Notes: generated by a model not told the origin, from the sequence alone. Numbered from the stretch's first letter, positions 10,559-22,598 are shown. The stretch is DNA of 64,000 nt from Schistocerca nitens (GCF_023898315.1 NC_064617.1:711843202-711907201), one strand, 5' to 3'. Program-made: numbers and translations.

Positions 10559-11683
10559 CAGTAAATTACGAGGGGCGAGCAATACACTCAGGGCGGGTTA
10601 ACGTAGTTTACAATAATTGAACAATCCTCGGATGCGGATGAAAAACTACGTATGCAGATACGGGACACGCGGATGTTGAGGCTGTGGCTAGCATTTCTCT
10701 TATCTGTTCAGCCTCTAATTGTAACGTTCCTTTTTTTTGACACGGCAGCTCGAGGCAGCCAGAACCGCCAACTGGTTAACAAAGGGGTGTCTTCCGCAGA
10801 GCGGCTACGGTTCACCGCCTGGCTGAAGGTCTTCCCGTGGCATGCTCTCGCGTCCCTCGGAACTGCCACCCGCACGCAGTTGCTCGACAGTGGAGTGTGC
10901 TCTTTCCTCCAGATCCTACGCCAGCGTAAGAGCAGGCACATCTTTACGCACCAGAAAGCTCGGAGTACACGGCACACGGGAGCGGCGGCTCCACGCTCCG
11001 CTAGCCGTCTCCTGCCGTGCATTCTGAAGGGAGGAGGCGACTCGTAGCGCTGGGTGCGCGCGAAAGCGAACCTGTAATTAGCCACGCGTTCGCCGCCTGC
11101 AAGACGTAATTAGCCTCCGTTCACAGTGTCCGCTTTGAAAAAGATGAAAATTCTCAGTGGCTTCATCTATGCTGACGTTGCGGTCCTTCGAAGACAAAAA
11201 GGTAACGAGCAACTGCTTTCATTGTTTGGCATGCACAGACAAGATTTTGGCTTACATTCGTGTTCCGTACTGAGCGACCCGCATTGAAAACAGTATAAGC
11301 CAATCTTTAATGAAGTTTGCATTCAGTGTGTGTAAAATAGAAATAACACCCTACGGGTTTCGACACGACGTTCCCCTATACGGGGCGGGTCTTTGAAAAT
11401 CATCTAAAAATTTTGTACCACTAAACTTGCTGATGGTATTACTCTTCCAATAATTCCACAATTTTTCCCAACTTTAGATGACTTGGCGGGAGCCGTGGTT
11501 GTAGGTTGAATTTTTGTTCGTCAAAAGGTTCATCTTGAAAATTATGTCGTCTTCATTCCGGAAGTGCTTCTTCCCAATCCTATCATCATCCGTGAAAAGA
11601 GGAAGCAATCTGTGGGCCCGGTGCCAGGAGAATAGGCTGGAAGCTAAACTTAGATATCTGAAAGAAGCAGCATGTGTGTATTC
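10559..11683. other. Unassigned, GC-rich between 10740 and 11060
   Basis: Two open frames overlap in opposite directions here (10652-11047 plus, 131 codons; 10708-11085 minus, 125 codons). Neither shows a domain, and both probably reflect GC-rich composition. Nothing else is recognised. Confidence 0.4.
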
Positions 11684-11692
11684 TGTGTAGAA

Positions 11693-11897
11693 CGGCCGCG
11701 CGGGATTAGCCGAGCGGTCCGAGGCGCTGCAGTCATGGACTGTGCAGCTGGTCCCGGCGGAGGTTCGAGTCCTCCCTCGGGCATGGGTGTGTGTGTCTGT
11801 CATTAGGATAATTTAGGTTAAGTATTGTGTAAGCTTAGGGACTGATGACCTAAGCAGTTAAGTCCCATAAGATTTCACACACATTTGAACTTTTTTT
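11693..11897 (+). mobile_element. SINE, GCGCGGGATTAGCC-head family
   Basis: The flanks carry TGTGTAGAA (11684-11692 and 11898-11906). The head has A box TTAGCCGAGCGG and B box GGTTCGAGTCC. The body reads GCTTAGGGACTGATGACC and GTTAAGTCCCATAAGATTTC, with tail CACACACATTTGAAC plus T run. It is a full-length copy. Confidence 0.92.
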
Positions 11898-11929
11898 TGT
11901 GTAGAATGAGCTGAGCTGCTGATCTTGAG

Positions 11930-14650
11930 CCACAATACATGTACATCTACAAACATACTCCCCAAGCCACGGTACGGTGCATGGCAGGGGGTAGGCTGTT
12001 CCACGACTGCTCCTTTCGTTTTCCACTCGCAAATAGAGCGAGGTATGTCTTATTTCTCTTATTTTATATTCGTGGTCCTTAGGCGAAATGTACGTTGGCG
12101 ACAGTAGAGTCGTTTTGCAACCTACTTCAAATGCCTCGCGAAAAGAACAAAGTCTTCCGTCCAGGAATTCCCGTTTGAGTTCACGAAGCATCTCCGTAAT
12201 ACTCGCGTGCTGACCGACTCTCCCGGTAATAAATACTGCAGCCCGCGTCTGCATTGCTGCGGTATCTTCCTTCAGTCCGATCTGGTGGCGGATCCAAACA
12301 CTCGAGCAGTACTCAATAATGGATTGCATTAGTATTTACACACGGTCTCGTTTACGGATGAACAACACTTTCATAAAATTCTCCCAATAAAGCAAAGTTG
12401 ACCACTCGCCTTGCCTGTTAACATCCTTTCGTATCAAATAACTTTCGGGAATTCAGCCAGGTAACACTTTCAGCGACCGCCGATATTTCGGCGGGAGCAA
12501 ACCCCGCCATTTTCAAGCAAATTGCAGGGTGTTCTCCCGCTGAAATATCGGCGGTCGCTGAAAGTGTTACCTGGCTGAATTCCCGGAAGTTATTTGAAAG
12601 TTGTATATGCCAGGAGAAACTCAGGTCTCACATCCTTTCGTATCGCTCCGCGACTACGTCTAGACATTTAATCGACCTCATTGTATGAAGAAACCCACTA
12701 CTGACGCCGTGTTAGAAAATTTTCGGATTCATTTTCTTACTCAACTGCATTAACATACATTTTTCTACATTTACAGCAAGCAGCCATTCATCGTACCAAC
12801 TAAAAATCTTGTCTAACTCGTCTTCTATCCTCCTACAGTCACTCAACGACGACATCTTCTCGTGCACCACAGTGTCATCAGCAAACAGCTGCAGATTGCC
12901 GCTCACACTGTGCATCAGATATTTATGCGTAGAGAGTGATAGTTATCTTATCACACTTCCCTGGAATACTGCTGACGATAGCCTTGTCTCTGATAAACAC
13001 TCTTCGAGCCACTCTCATACCTTGGAACCTTTTACGTGTACTCAAAAATTCGGTAACAGTCTGCACTGTGGAAATGAAGGACTATGGAATATGCCTGTTG
13101 CCGTTCATCCGACGTTAGTAGTATATCATGTGAAAAAACGGCACGCCGAGTTTCACATGAGCGATGCGTTCTAAATTCTCCTGATCTGTAGACAAACTTT
13201 TCCACCTCAAGGAAATTTATTGTATTGGAACTGAGAATATGAGAATATGTACAAGAATGCTGTGGCAAATGAATGTTAACGATATTGGCCTGCAATTTTT
13301 CTGGTCCGTTCCTTCGCCTTTTTTATGTACAGGAGTCACTTGCGCTGTTTTCCAGTCGCTTGGGATAGGGCCCGACGAGAGATTCGCGATAAATGCAAGC
13401 CAAGTAAGGAGCCAGTGCAGTAGACTTCTCTGTGTAAAACCGAACTGTTGTCCAGCCTCACCTGGGCCCTTGTTTGTTTTCAGTTCTCTACACCATGGAT
13501 GCCTTTTACTACGCCCTCGATATGGAGTGCGTGCGACGGTCAAACCACCTTATGTTTGTATGGTCCTCCTGCATGAATGAGTTCTTTGTCTCTTTTGCTG
13601 TCTTCTGTTACTACACCGGCCTCGTCAACAAGTGACTGGGCAGAAGCCTTCGATCCACTTAGTGATTTTACGTAGGAACGGAATTTTGCCGGGTTCTTGG
13701 CAAGCTCTTTTGCTAAGGTCTTTTATGTAGTCATTGTATGCTTCGCGTATCTATCTTTTTACAGACGCCCAGATATTAACTTTTGTCTGTCGTGATTTGC
13801 GCGTTCTTTTTTGAACTGGGAGTGCTACAGTCTCTGCTTCCTCAGAATTTTGTTATTAAACCACCGTGAGCCTTCTCCGTCTTTAATCTGCTTACTCAAC
13901 CCATACTCCAGAGCGCGATTTACTGATTGTTTAAACTTTGCCCTAATTCGTCTAAGTCCACCATATTGGAACTAAATCGTATCCATTCATCTTCTAAGTG
14001 GGATGCTAATAAATGCTTGTTTGTTCATTCTGGCAGAAATACTTTCCTAGCATTCGTGATGGATTTATTAACTTTAGTAACAATCGTCGCTATCATATCA
14101 TGATCACAAATCCCTTTCTCTACGGTGACACCGTCGACAAGGTCAGGCCTGTTTAGTCTCAATCTGTAAAATATTTCCGTTTAGTGTAGGCTGTCGAACT
14201 ACTTGCTCAATACAGTTTTCTACAATCGTGTTCAAAAGTATAACATAAGACTGCCTTTCCGTACACCTGCAATGAATCCATAAATGTCACAGCGTCGATA
14301 GGTTAAAATCGTTACCGACTAATATTGCACGACCTGGGTATTTCAGCGATACCGAGAGTTGATTTTCATTGAATGGTTGTAAAACGGTCACTATGGAATC
14401 GGGTGACCGGTAACAACATCCAACAGTTAACTTCATTTCACCTAGACGTATTACACGCGTCCAGAAAAGTTCAGTCAGATTCAGTTTCGACCTCGATAGA
14501 CACAATGTTTTTGTCAACTGCAATGAACACTGGCCTTCCTGCGGCTTTTAATCGATCTTTTCGATATTTCGTTATACGCCCATGTCTTGCAAAATATTTC
14601 AGAGCTTTATGCTCCGTGTTTTAGAGAGCTCTCGGTTCCGACGTTAATTT
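11930..14650 (-). pseudogene. Decayed LINE with endonuclease and reverse transcriptase
   Basis: Read on the minus strand from right to left, the pieces appear in the right order. Around 14287-14523 an AP-type endonuclease gives LTVGCCYRSPDS and AILVGNDFN (normally GDFN). At 13217-13543 an RT N-terminal part reads IPSDWKTAQVTPVHKKGE and NCRPISLT. At 12712-12915 the catalytic FADDTVVHEKM block is present. At 11850-12329 the C-terminal YCSSVW block follows. Frames are broken by many stops and indels, and a foldback is inserted at 12436-12629. The C-terminus resembles the plus-strand LINE at 53820-54940 (EYCSSVWDPYQ). It is an old Jockey/CR1-like non-LTR element; I cannot fix the clade. Confidence 0.75.
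12436..12629. mobile_element. Small foldback element inserted in the LINE
   Basis: Two arms of about 60 bases are inverted copies (AAATAACTTTCGGGAATTCA at 12436 and its near-perfect inverse ending TATTTGA at 12597), separated by a short spacer. The whole insert is flanked by a 15 bp repeat ACATCCTTTCGTATC (12421-12435 and 12630-12644). That is far longer than DNA-transposon duplications and fits reverse-transcription-mediated insertion. Confidence 0.75.
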
Positions 14651-15505
14651 GAGGGCGACGTCTTTCGTAGAGGGAAATACACCCTGATTCAGCTTTGTGG
14701 GTCACTTCGTCTTGACCGCCTTCCCTAACTTCATCAGAATATTTCGATAGTGTGATGTTGTGTGAGTTTGCTCTGTTACGGTCGTAATGTGTTTGCACCA
14801 CGCCATGGCAGTGCCAAAACTACTTAGCGTCTCCTTACCCGATGACGTCTGGATATTGGTCTTTCTTGAGCTTTACTAAACTCACTTGTTTCTGCCTCTT
14901 AATCTGCTACTTCACCTCAGAGTCAGTGATACACTAGGAAATCGTCCATGGGGATTAGGAGGTTAGAGGAATCATCTGGATTGGCGTGACATAGCAGCAA
15001 GATTTCCACTGCTGCCTCGGTTCGGTGGTTTTTTTGGAATGGGTTTGAACAGGCTGGGAATCCAGCAAGAACGAACTTCGCGATGTTAAGTATTTTTGAA
15101 AGAAGTTAAAAACTGATCCACGAGTGATTTTCAGTTTTTCCACTATTACCTAGACTGTGATAATCCAGTCTTCGAGCACTAGGGGCCCTATTTCTCTTGC
15201 GACTCCCGTCTCTTCAGTGAGAGATGTTCTGCCGTATGTTTCTTCGTTCAGAAATGTCTGGCACCTGCACAACCAACCACAGTGTCACAGGTTGGTACTC
15301 CGTTGTACACTTCCACCAAATCGCCATGCATTGCTGCAGCGTTATTCCCCTTCAAATGAAATAGGCGAATATACGCTACATACTCCACGTCGTCAACAAT
15401 CAGCGTCATGTGGTTTTGGCTTCTGTAGCAGCGTATTACTGTCCTGCGGTGCAAGAATTTAGTTGCGTACTAAGACTGCAAACCAACCTGCGAACAAACA
15501 AAAAC
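14651..15505. other. Unassigned sequence
   Basis: This is possibly the 5' end of the LINE to the left, but I cannot read any motif in it. No RNA gene or repeat recognised. Confidence 0.35.
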
Positions 15506-15580
15506 TACACTACTGGCCATTAAAATTGCTGCACCAAGAAGAAATGTAGATGATAAACGGGTATTCATTGGACAAATATA

Positions 15581-16309
15581 CAGGGTGATTCAAAAAGAAT
15601 ACCACAACTTTAAAAATGTGTATTTAATGAAAGAAACATAATATAACCTTCTGTTGTACATCATTACAAAGAGTATTTAAAAAGGTTTTTTTTCACTCAA
15701 AAACAAGTTCAGAGATGTTCAATATGGCCCCCTCCAGACACTCGAGCACTATCAACCCGATACTCCAACACGTTACACACTCTCTGTAGCATATCAGGCG
15801 AAACAGTTTGGATAGCTGCTGTTATTTCTCGTTTCAAATCATCAATGGTGGCTGGGAGAGGTGGCCGAAACACCATATCCTTAACATACCCCCATAAGAA
15901 AAAATCGCAGGGGGTAAGATCAGGGCTTCTTGGAGGACAGTGATGAAGTGCTCTGTCACGGGCTTCCCTTGCACAAACACCCATCCTCTGTCAACTGTTT
16001 ATACCAACGTTTAATACACCACCTATCAGGATGTTTAACACCATACTTCGTTCGAAATGCACGCTGAACAACTGTCGTCGATTCACTTCTGCCGTATTCA
16101 ATAACACAAAAAGCTTTCTGTTGAGCGGTCGCCATCTTAACATCAACTGACACTGACGCCTAGTCAACAGCGCCTCAAGCGAACAAATGTACAACTAAAT
16201 GAAACTTTATAGCTCCCTTAATTCGTCGACAGATAGTGCTTAGCTCTGCCTTTTGTCGTTGCAGAGTTTTAAATTCCTAAAGTTGTGGTATTCTTTTTGA
16301 ATCACCCTG
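15581..16309 (-). mobile_element. Internally deleted mariner-like element
   Basis: It has 32 bp perfect inverted ends starting CAGGGTGATTCAAAAAGAAT, flanked by TA (15579-15580 and 16310-16311). The host Tc1 element is interrupted exactly at this TA. On the minus strand the N-terminal part (from about 16153) has a DUF4817-type helix-turn-helix, FCVIEYGRSESTTVVQRAF, and ends near DGCLCKG. It then jumps to the C-terminal catalytic block PPRSPDLTPCDFFLWGYVKD at about 15900. The middle of the transposase, including two of the three catalytic aspartates, is missing, so it cannot encode an active enzyme. Confidence 0.85.
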
Positions 16310-16373
16310 TATTATACTAGAACTGACATGTGATTATATTTTCACGCAATTTGAGTGCATAGATCCTGAGAAA

Positions 16374-17608
16374 TTAGTACCCATAACAACCACCTCTGGC
16401 CGTAATAACGGCCTTGATACGCCTGGGCGTTGAGTCAAACAGAGCTTGGATGGCGTGTACAGGTACAGCTGCCCATGCAGCTTCAACACGATACCACAGT
16501 TCATCAAGAGTAGTGACTGGCGTATTGTGACGAGCCAGTTGCTCGGCCACCATTGACCAGACGTTTTCAATTGGTGAGAGATCTGGAGGCTGTGCTGACC
16601 AGGGCAGCAGTCGAATATTTTGTGTATCCAGGAAGGCCCGTACAGGACCTGCAACATGCGGTCGTGCATTATCCTGCTGAAATGTAGGGTTTCGCAGGGA
16701 TCGAATGAAGGGTAGAGCCACGGGTTGTAGCACATCTGAAATGTAACGTCCACTGTTCATAGTGCCGTCAATGCGGACAAGGGGTGACCGAGACGTGTAA
16801 CCAGTGGCACCGCATACCGTCGCCGGTCGCGGTGGTCTAGCGGTTCTAGGCGCTCAGTCCGGAACCGCGCGACTGCTACGGTAGCAGGTTCGAATCCTGC
16901 CTGGGGCATGGATGTGTGTGATGTCCTTAGATTAGTTAGGTTTAAGTAGTTCTAAGTTCTAGGGGACTGATGACCACAGATGTTAAGTCCCACAGTGCTC
17001 AGAGCCCCATATCGTCACGCCGGGTGATACGCCAGTATGGCGATGACGAATACACGCTTCCAATGTGCGTTCACCGCGATGTCGCCAAACACAGATGGGA
17101 GCATCATGATGCTGTAAACAGAACCTGGATTCATCCGAAAAACTGAAGTTTTGCCATTCGTGCACCTTGTTCGTCGTTGAGTACACCATCGCAGGCGTTC
17201 CTGTCTGTGATGCAGCGTCAAGAGTAACCGCAACCATGGTCTCCGAGCTCATAGTCCATACTGCTGCAAACGTCGTCGAACTGTTGGTGCAGATGGTTGT
17301 TGTCTTGAAAACGTCCACATCTGTTGACTCAGGGATCGAGAAGGAGCTGCACGATCCGTTACAGCCATGCGGATAAGATGCCTTTCATCTCGACTGCTAG
17401 TGATACGAGGCCGTTGGGATCCAGCACGGCGTTCCGTATTACTCTCGTGAACCCACCGATTCCATATTCTTCTAACAGTCATTGGATCTCAACCAACGCG
17501 AACAGCAATGTCGCGATACGATAAACGGCAATCGCGATAGGCTACAATCGGACCTTTATCAAAGCCGGCAACGTGATGGTACGCATTTCTCCTCCTTACA
17601 CGAGGCAT
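16374..17608 (-). pseudogene. Tc1-like transposase, broken (copy 1)
   Basis: The likely start is ATG at 17606-17608 (MPRVRRRN). The order is then a helix-turn-helix region (MTVRRIWNRWV near 17480), FSDESRFCLQ with the first catalytic D, then, after the SINE at 16822-17006, TFQQDNARPHV with the second D and LSPIENVWSMV with the catalytic E, ending ARGGCYGY at 16377. These are the DD34E landmarks of Tc1-like enzymes. Frameshifts near 17020-17250 and the SINE insertion inactivate it. Confidence 0.85.
16822..17006 (+). mobile_element. SINE, class II tRNA head, inside Tc1-like copy 1
   Basis: Head GCGGTGGTCTAGCGG, B box GGTTCGAATCC and the usual body and tail. The duplicated target is diverged (CGCATACCGTC on the left, CCCATATCGTC on the right), so this is an older insertion. 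Copies 2 and 3 of the Tc1-like family show the uninterrupted site. Confidence 0.87.
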
Positions 17609-17841
17609 CAAAACAACGTTTCACCAAGCAACGCCGGTCAACTGCTTTTTGCGTATGAGAAATCGGTTGGAAACTTTCTTCATGTCAGCACGTTGTAGGT
17701 GTCACCACCGGCGCCAACCTTGTGTGAATGCTCTGAAAAGCTAATCATTGGCATATCACAGCATCTTCTTCCTGTCGGTTAAATTTCGCGTCTGTAGCAC
17801 GTCGTCTTCGTGGTGTAGCAATTTTAATGGGTAGTAGTGTA

Positions 17842-18143
17842 GTTACGTAACTTCATTTTTTTGAAGGTGATGATGGTTTCTGAAATGCAACTAAACTGTT
17901 AATCTTATAAAAGGATTGGACTTGCGATCCTGGAGCACAGTAACAATGCTAACGCAACAGTGTGTAATTAATTTTGTTCAGACACAATGTCTTTCCGTGT
18001 GAATTAATTTTTTTTCTTTGAGCAATGCTTTGTATCGTAGTCACAGCTACGGGTATTTAAGGTTTTAGCGGCAATATTACGCGAGAACTGCAATTTCGTC
18101 TACTGATGATTGCTTATGATTAGAATAAGTGCATGCATTGTAA
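17842..18143. other. Unassigned sequence
   Basis: About 300 bases of AT-rich sequence with no feature seen. Confidence 0.5.
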
Positions 18144-18154
18144 CTGTTGGCTCA

Positions 18155-18348
18155 TCAAAAATGGCTCTGAGCACTATGGGACTTAACTTCTGAAGGTCAT
18201 CAGTCCCCTAGAACTTAGAACTACTTAAACCTAACTAACCTAAGGACATCACACACATCCATGCCCGAGGCAGGATTCGAATCTGCGACCCGTAGCGGTC
18301 GCGCAGCTCCGACTATAGCGCCTAGAATCGCTCAGCCACTCCAGCCGG
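18155..18348 (-). mobile_element. SINE, class II tRNA head
   Basis: The flanks carry CTGTTGGCTCA (18144-18154 and 18349-18359). It is a full-length minus-strand copy with head, variable arm, B box and body. The head is slightly diverged (CTGAGCGATTCTAGGCGC). Confidence 0.93.
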
Positions 18349-18846
18349 CTGTTGGCTCACACTTCGGCAGTCAATGACACTAGGCCTAAGACACAATTCG
18401 AATACTGTTAACGCACAGGTGTTGTCTTCAATGTCGCGCCACCTAATAGGTATGGGAAATGATGCTGTAGTGAATAGAGTGCAGTTATAGGTAGTCTTAA
18501 TTTACACAGCCAATACTACAGTGTCTTGACCTTAGCCCAGGTGACCAAACGAGAGATAGTCATTCAAATCACAACGTGGAATAATTGTTTTTTCTTCGTC
18601 AGGTATTGACCGTCAGCTGGGGAAGAGGTACGTAAATTATCTCATCATTGGACTTAGCCTCAACGTCCTGCATTAAATTCTAAACCTCTGTTCATTGTGT
18701 TACGGTGTGGGTTAATTCGACGGAGCTCATTTTATCCGTCCGTCGAACGATGAAGTTAGGCTGCCTCCTTGGTGCTGACTGAAAGGATTGTTCTACGTGT
18801 CGGCAATGGTCTTCACCCTTCCGCTTCTCCTTCACCAACGCCATCA

Positions 18847-18847
<1 letters not shown>

Positions 18848-18905
<58 letters not shown>
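18848..18905. repeat. (CA)n microsatellite
   Basis: A pure CA dinucleotide run of about 58 bases. Long open frames of alternating residues across it are artefacts. Confidence 0.97.
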
Positions 18906-18906
<1 letters not shown>

Positions 18907-20361
18907 AATCCCCTTACACCACTCACATAACAGATCGCAGCGTTTCTTGGAGGAAAGTAGCCCAGTGAATGCTAATAAAGAGGGCTTTTTCGATGTGGAC
19001 ATATGAAGCCCTATGAGATATCCAAGCTAATACCACACGACATCGTCGCTTTAATACCACATTAAGATACTTGGAGCGAAAAAGGAGCGTAAATAAAGCT
19101 GTAGCAGATGACTGTGTCGGTAACGTGGGAGGATCAGTGGGCGCAGATGTGATATAGGGACGCAGTCGGTTAGACCCCTCCGGTCTCTCTGCTACCCCAG
19201 GGAAGCGAAGTCATCACGAGGATGGATAGCACCTGACCTGTTACACAAAGAACTTCAGAACACGCCACGTTACGCTGATAGTAGTAGCAGGGGATCCGGC
19301 AAATAACAGAAACTTGTCGTCCGCTTTTCCTTAAAACGTAATTAGGACCTCGTATTTCCATCCTCGTCCAGATTAGATAGCGCTAGCGATCACCAAAAAC
19401 ATACAGCCTTTTTTTTGTATGACTCTTGACATTTTCCCGGCGTCCTGTTTCGGGTATCCGGCTGGTTGTTGTCTCGTACTTCCAGCTGTAAGGTCCGGGC
19501 ACCTGCTAAGCACGCTCAGGGGAGCCGCCGAAGACTGACATCGGCTACCCGCGACGTACAGCTTATTAGATGGCTGTATGAGATTCGCGCTTGCGTCGTG
19601 ATTATAATAACGAGAGCGACCAGACTGATAGCAGTGGTACGCGACACTCGGATGTCAGGTTGGTTCCTGATAGCTATGGCTCTCAATGTACTCTGGCGTC
19701 TTCGCTCGGAGCAAATCGTCTAAATACAGGGATTCCATGCCTTACGCAGATGATATCCGCTATTCAGTTTGATATGGTTTTCCACCATTTTCCATCTCCA
19801 TGGACATAAGAGAGTCCAAAATAAATTAACAATAGCCAAAATTTTCTATAAGGTTTCGAGATCGCAGTAGGACCATCTTGACTTCTTGCCACTATATTTC
19901 GACTGGCAACCGTTCAGCCATCTTCAGCTGAGTGTCCGCCGAAGGAGACTGCTAGTTCACGGTGTCGGCAAATATTGGCGCTGAGACGCATGCGCATTGG
20001 CAGCCTTCACAGGAACGTCCTCTATCGAAATCCGCGCTTCCTGCAAATACTGTTCCATCTGTTATGCCCAGGCGCATGCATAAATGTGAAACTACATGTC
20101 CTCCCTTTGTCGGAAAGCGTGGTCGCCGCGCTAAAAATAAACGTCTGATGTCGCCAGATGTGTCGTGATGAATAAAATGCTTTCTCTCAGACACCGTATC
20201 TGAGCACGCTCTTCCGAGTCTCGAGAAACAATTTGAACACAATTGGCCTGAAAATAACATTGCATCCGCTCCTAGGGGCAAGAACTTCGAACGAAACGCC
20301 TAACACGACGCAGTTCGGTAACAGAACGTCCTTATTCACAGACTCAAATGACGACAATCGG
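18906..20361. other. Mostly unassigned; repeat-like tail near 19850-20000
   Basis: No gene recognised. The minus strand of about 19860-19935 reads CTGAAGATGGC, a short loop, then GCCAGTCGAAATATAG. This is a hairpin motif that also turns up in other repeats of the window. I suspect the 3' end of an old retroelement here, possibly Penelope-like, without proof. Confidence 0.3.
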
Positions 20362-20539
20362 TTCAAATGGTTCAAATGGCTCGGAACACTATGGGACTTA
20401 ACATCTGAGGTCATCAGTCCCCTAGAACTTAGAATTACTTAAACCTAACTAAGGACATCACACCCATCCATGCCCGACACAGGAATCGAACCTGCTTCCA
20501 GACTGAAGCGCCTAGAACCGCTCGGCCACACCGGCCGGC
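20362..20539 (-). mobile_element. SINE, class II tRNA head, variable arm deleted
   Basis: The flanks carry ACGACAATCGG (20351-20361 and 20540-20550). Minus-strand copy; its head reads CAGTCTGGAAGCAGGTTCGA, lacking about 19 bases of the variable-arm hairpin present in other copies. Confidence 0.93.
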
Positions 20540-20793
20540 ACGACAATCGGAAGATGAAACGTCTAGCACAGCTTGGACGCCATTCAGAACTTAATTCAGC
20601 TATACTGATAACGTATAATAACCGCAAACTACGCGCAGAGCGTTCGGAACAGCCGCGGCTAGAAGACAACGCTACAGCCGTTGCTATTGGGCGAAACACA
20701 CCACGGGCAGAGCGCCAGACGCGGCGCGGACCGCAGAGGGAACGCCTAGCACAACGTAGGCGTAAATACCGGGCTCGTTCCACACTGGAATTA

Positions 20794-22185
20794 CACAACT
20801 GACCATTAAAATTGCCACACCAAGAAGAAATGCAGATGATAAACGGGTATTCATTGGACAAATATATTATACTAGAACTGACATGTGATTACATTTTCAC
20901 GCAATTTGGGTGCATAGATCCTGAGAAATCAGTACCCAGAACAACCACCTCTGGCCGTAATAACGGCCTTGATACGCCTGGGCGTTGAGTCAAACAGAGC
21001 TTGGATGGCGTGTACAGGTACAGCTGCCCATGGAACACGATACCACAGTTCATCAAGAGGCGTATTGTGAGGAGCCAGTTGCTCGGCCATCATTGACCAG
21101 ACGTTTTCAATTGGTGAGATATCTGGAGAATGTGCTGGCCAGGGCAGCAGTCGAACATTTTCTGTATCCAGAAAGGCCCGTACAGGACCTGCAACACGCG
21201 GTCGTGCATTATCCTGCTGAAATGTAGGGTTTCGTAGGGACCGAATGAAGGGTAGAGCCACGGGTCGTAACACATCTGAAATGTGATGTCCACTGTTCAA
21301 AGTGCCGTCAATGCAAACAAGAGGTGACAGAGACGTCTAAACAATGGCACCCCATACCATCACGCAGGGTGATACGCCAGTATGGCGATGACGAATATAC
21401 GTTTCCAATGTGCGTTCACCGTGATGTCGCCAAACACGGATGCGACCATGACGATGCTGTAAACAGAACCTGGATTCATCCGAAAAAATGACGTTTTGCC
21501 ATTCGTGCACCCTGTTCGTCGTTGAGTACACCATCGCAGGCGTTCCTGTCTGTGATGCAGCGTCAAGGGTAACCGCAGCCGTGGTCTCTGAGCTGATAGT
21601 TCATGCTGCTGCAAACGTCCTCGAACTGTTCGTGCAGATGGTTGTTGTCTTGCAAACGTCCCCATCTGTTGACTCAGGGATCGAGGCGTGGCTGCACGAT
21701 CCGTTACAGCCACGTGGATAACATGCCTGTCTTCTCCACTGCTATTGATACGAGTCCGTTGGGATCCAGCACGGCGTTCCGTATTACCCTCCTGAACCCA
21801 GCGATTCCATATTCTGCTAACAGTCATTGGATCTCGACCAACACGAGCAGCAATGTCGCGATACGATAAACGGCAAATGCGATAGGCTACAATCCGACCT
21901 GTATCAAAGTCGGCAACGTGATGGTACACATTTCTCCTCCTTATACGAGGCATCACAACAACGTTTCACCAGGCAACGCCGGTCAACTGCTGTTTGTGTA
22001 TAAGACATCGGTTGGAAACTTTCCTTATGTCAGCACGTTGTAGGTGTGACCACCGGCGCCAACCTTCTGAGAATGCTCTGAAAAGCTAATCATTTGCATA
22101 TCACAGCATCTTCTTCCTGTCGGTTAAATTTCGCGTCTGTAGCAACGTCATCTTCGTGGTGTAGCAATTTTGATGGCCAGTAGTG
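20794..22185 (-). mobile_element. Tc1-like element, CACTACTGGCC family, copy 2
   Basis: It is bounded by TA (20792-20793 and 22186-22187), with ends CACAACTGACCATTAAAATT and AATTTTGATGGCCAGTAGTG. At 1392 bp without insertions it gives the family's natural length. It encodes a broken transposase on the minus strand. Confidence 0.92.
20929..21953 (-). pseudogene. Tc1-like transposase, frameshifted (copy 2)
   Basis: Start at 21951-21953 (MPRIRRRN). An open stretch of nearly 200 codons covers the helix-turn-helix domains (YRDIAARVGRDPMTVSRIW, then SARTVRGRLQQ) up to about 21520. There a frameshift moves the catalytic region FSDESRFCLQ into another frame (21337-21534). A stop follows after MVWGAIV, and then the C-terminal part 20929-21300 contains TFQQDNARP, SPIENVWSMM and ends ARGGCSGY. 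All three catalytic acids (D, D, E) can be found, but not in one frame. The C-terminal part also has two small deletions relative to copy 1. Confidence 0.87.
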
Positions 22186-22187
22186 TA

Positions 22188-22587
22188 GTATCAGACGGCA
22201 CCTGAAGAAAACTGCGAGTCACGTAGTTGAAATATAGTGCAGGAAAGACGCGAATAGCCGGCTGAAACCCTATTAATCAACATGATATTGCAAAGTTGTT
22301 CCGCTTGAAATGCAGGAAAAAAGAAGTAACATACGATACTCGACTGTATCAAATGTCTGCGCCATTTTGTCTCCTCTAGCGGAATGCTACGTTACCGTGG
22401 CATTGTGTAGGAGGACTGTAGACATGCACGTGCAAACAAACAAAACTGTAAGTGTAGGCTTCCGCTTAAGTTCTCACTGTCCATAAAATTCTTCAGTGTG
22501 TGTGATAGCATTGTGAACATGTAAAATTCTCCGACGTTTAGGCCACCGTTACAAACGGCCTTGATCAGAATACCTCGAGGAGAGCCA
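22188..22587. other. Unassigned sequence
   Basis: About 400 bases with no readable motif. Confidence 0.5.
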
Positions 22588-22598
22588 TTTGCAAAAGT

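Larger units (their letters stand above)
15508..17839 (-). mobile_element. Tc1-like element, CACTACTGGCC family, copy 1 (with nested insertions)
   Basis: The ends CACTACTGGCCATTAAAATT and its near inverse (AATTTTAATGGGTAGTAGTG) lie between TA dinucleotides (15506-15507 and 17840-17841), the Tc1/mariner target rule. Inside are a mariner (15581-16309), a SINE (16822-17006) and the remains of a transposase on the minus strand. Removing the two inserts gives about 1.4 kb, the same size as copy 2 at 20794-22185. Confidence 0.88.

Noticed and set aside
10652-11085. Two opposed open frames of 131 and 125 codons
   Set aside because: They overlap on opposite strands in a GC-rich patch, show no domain, and neither has supporting context.
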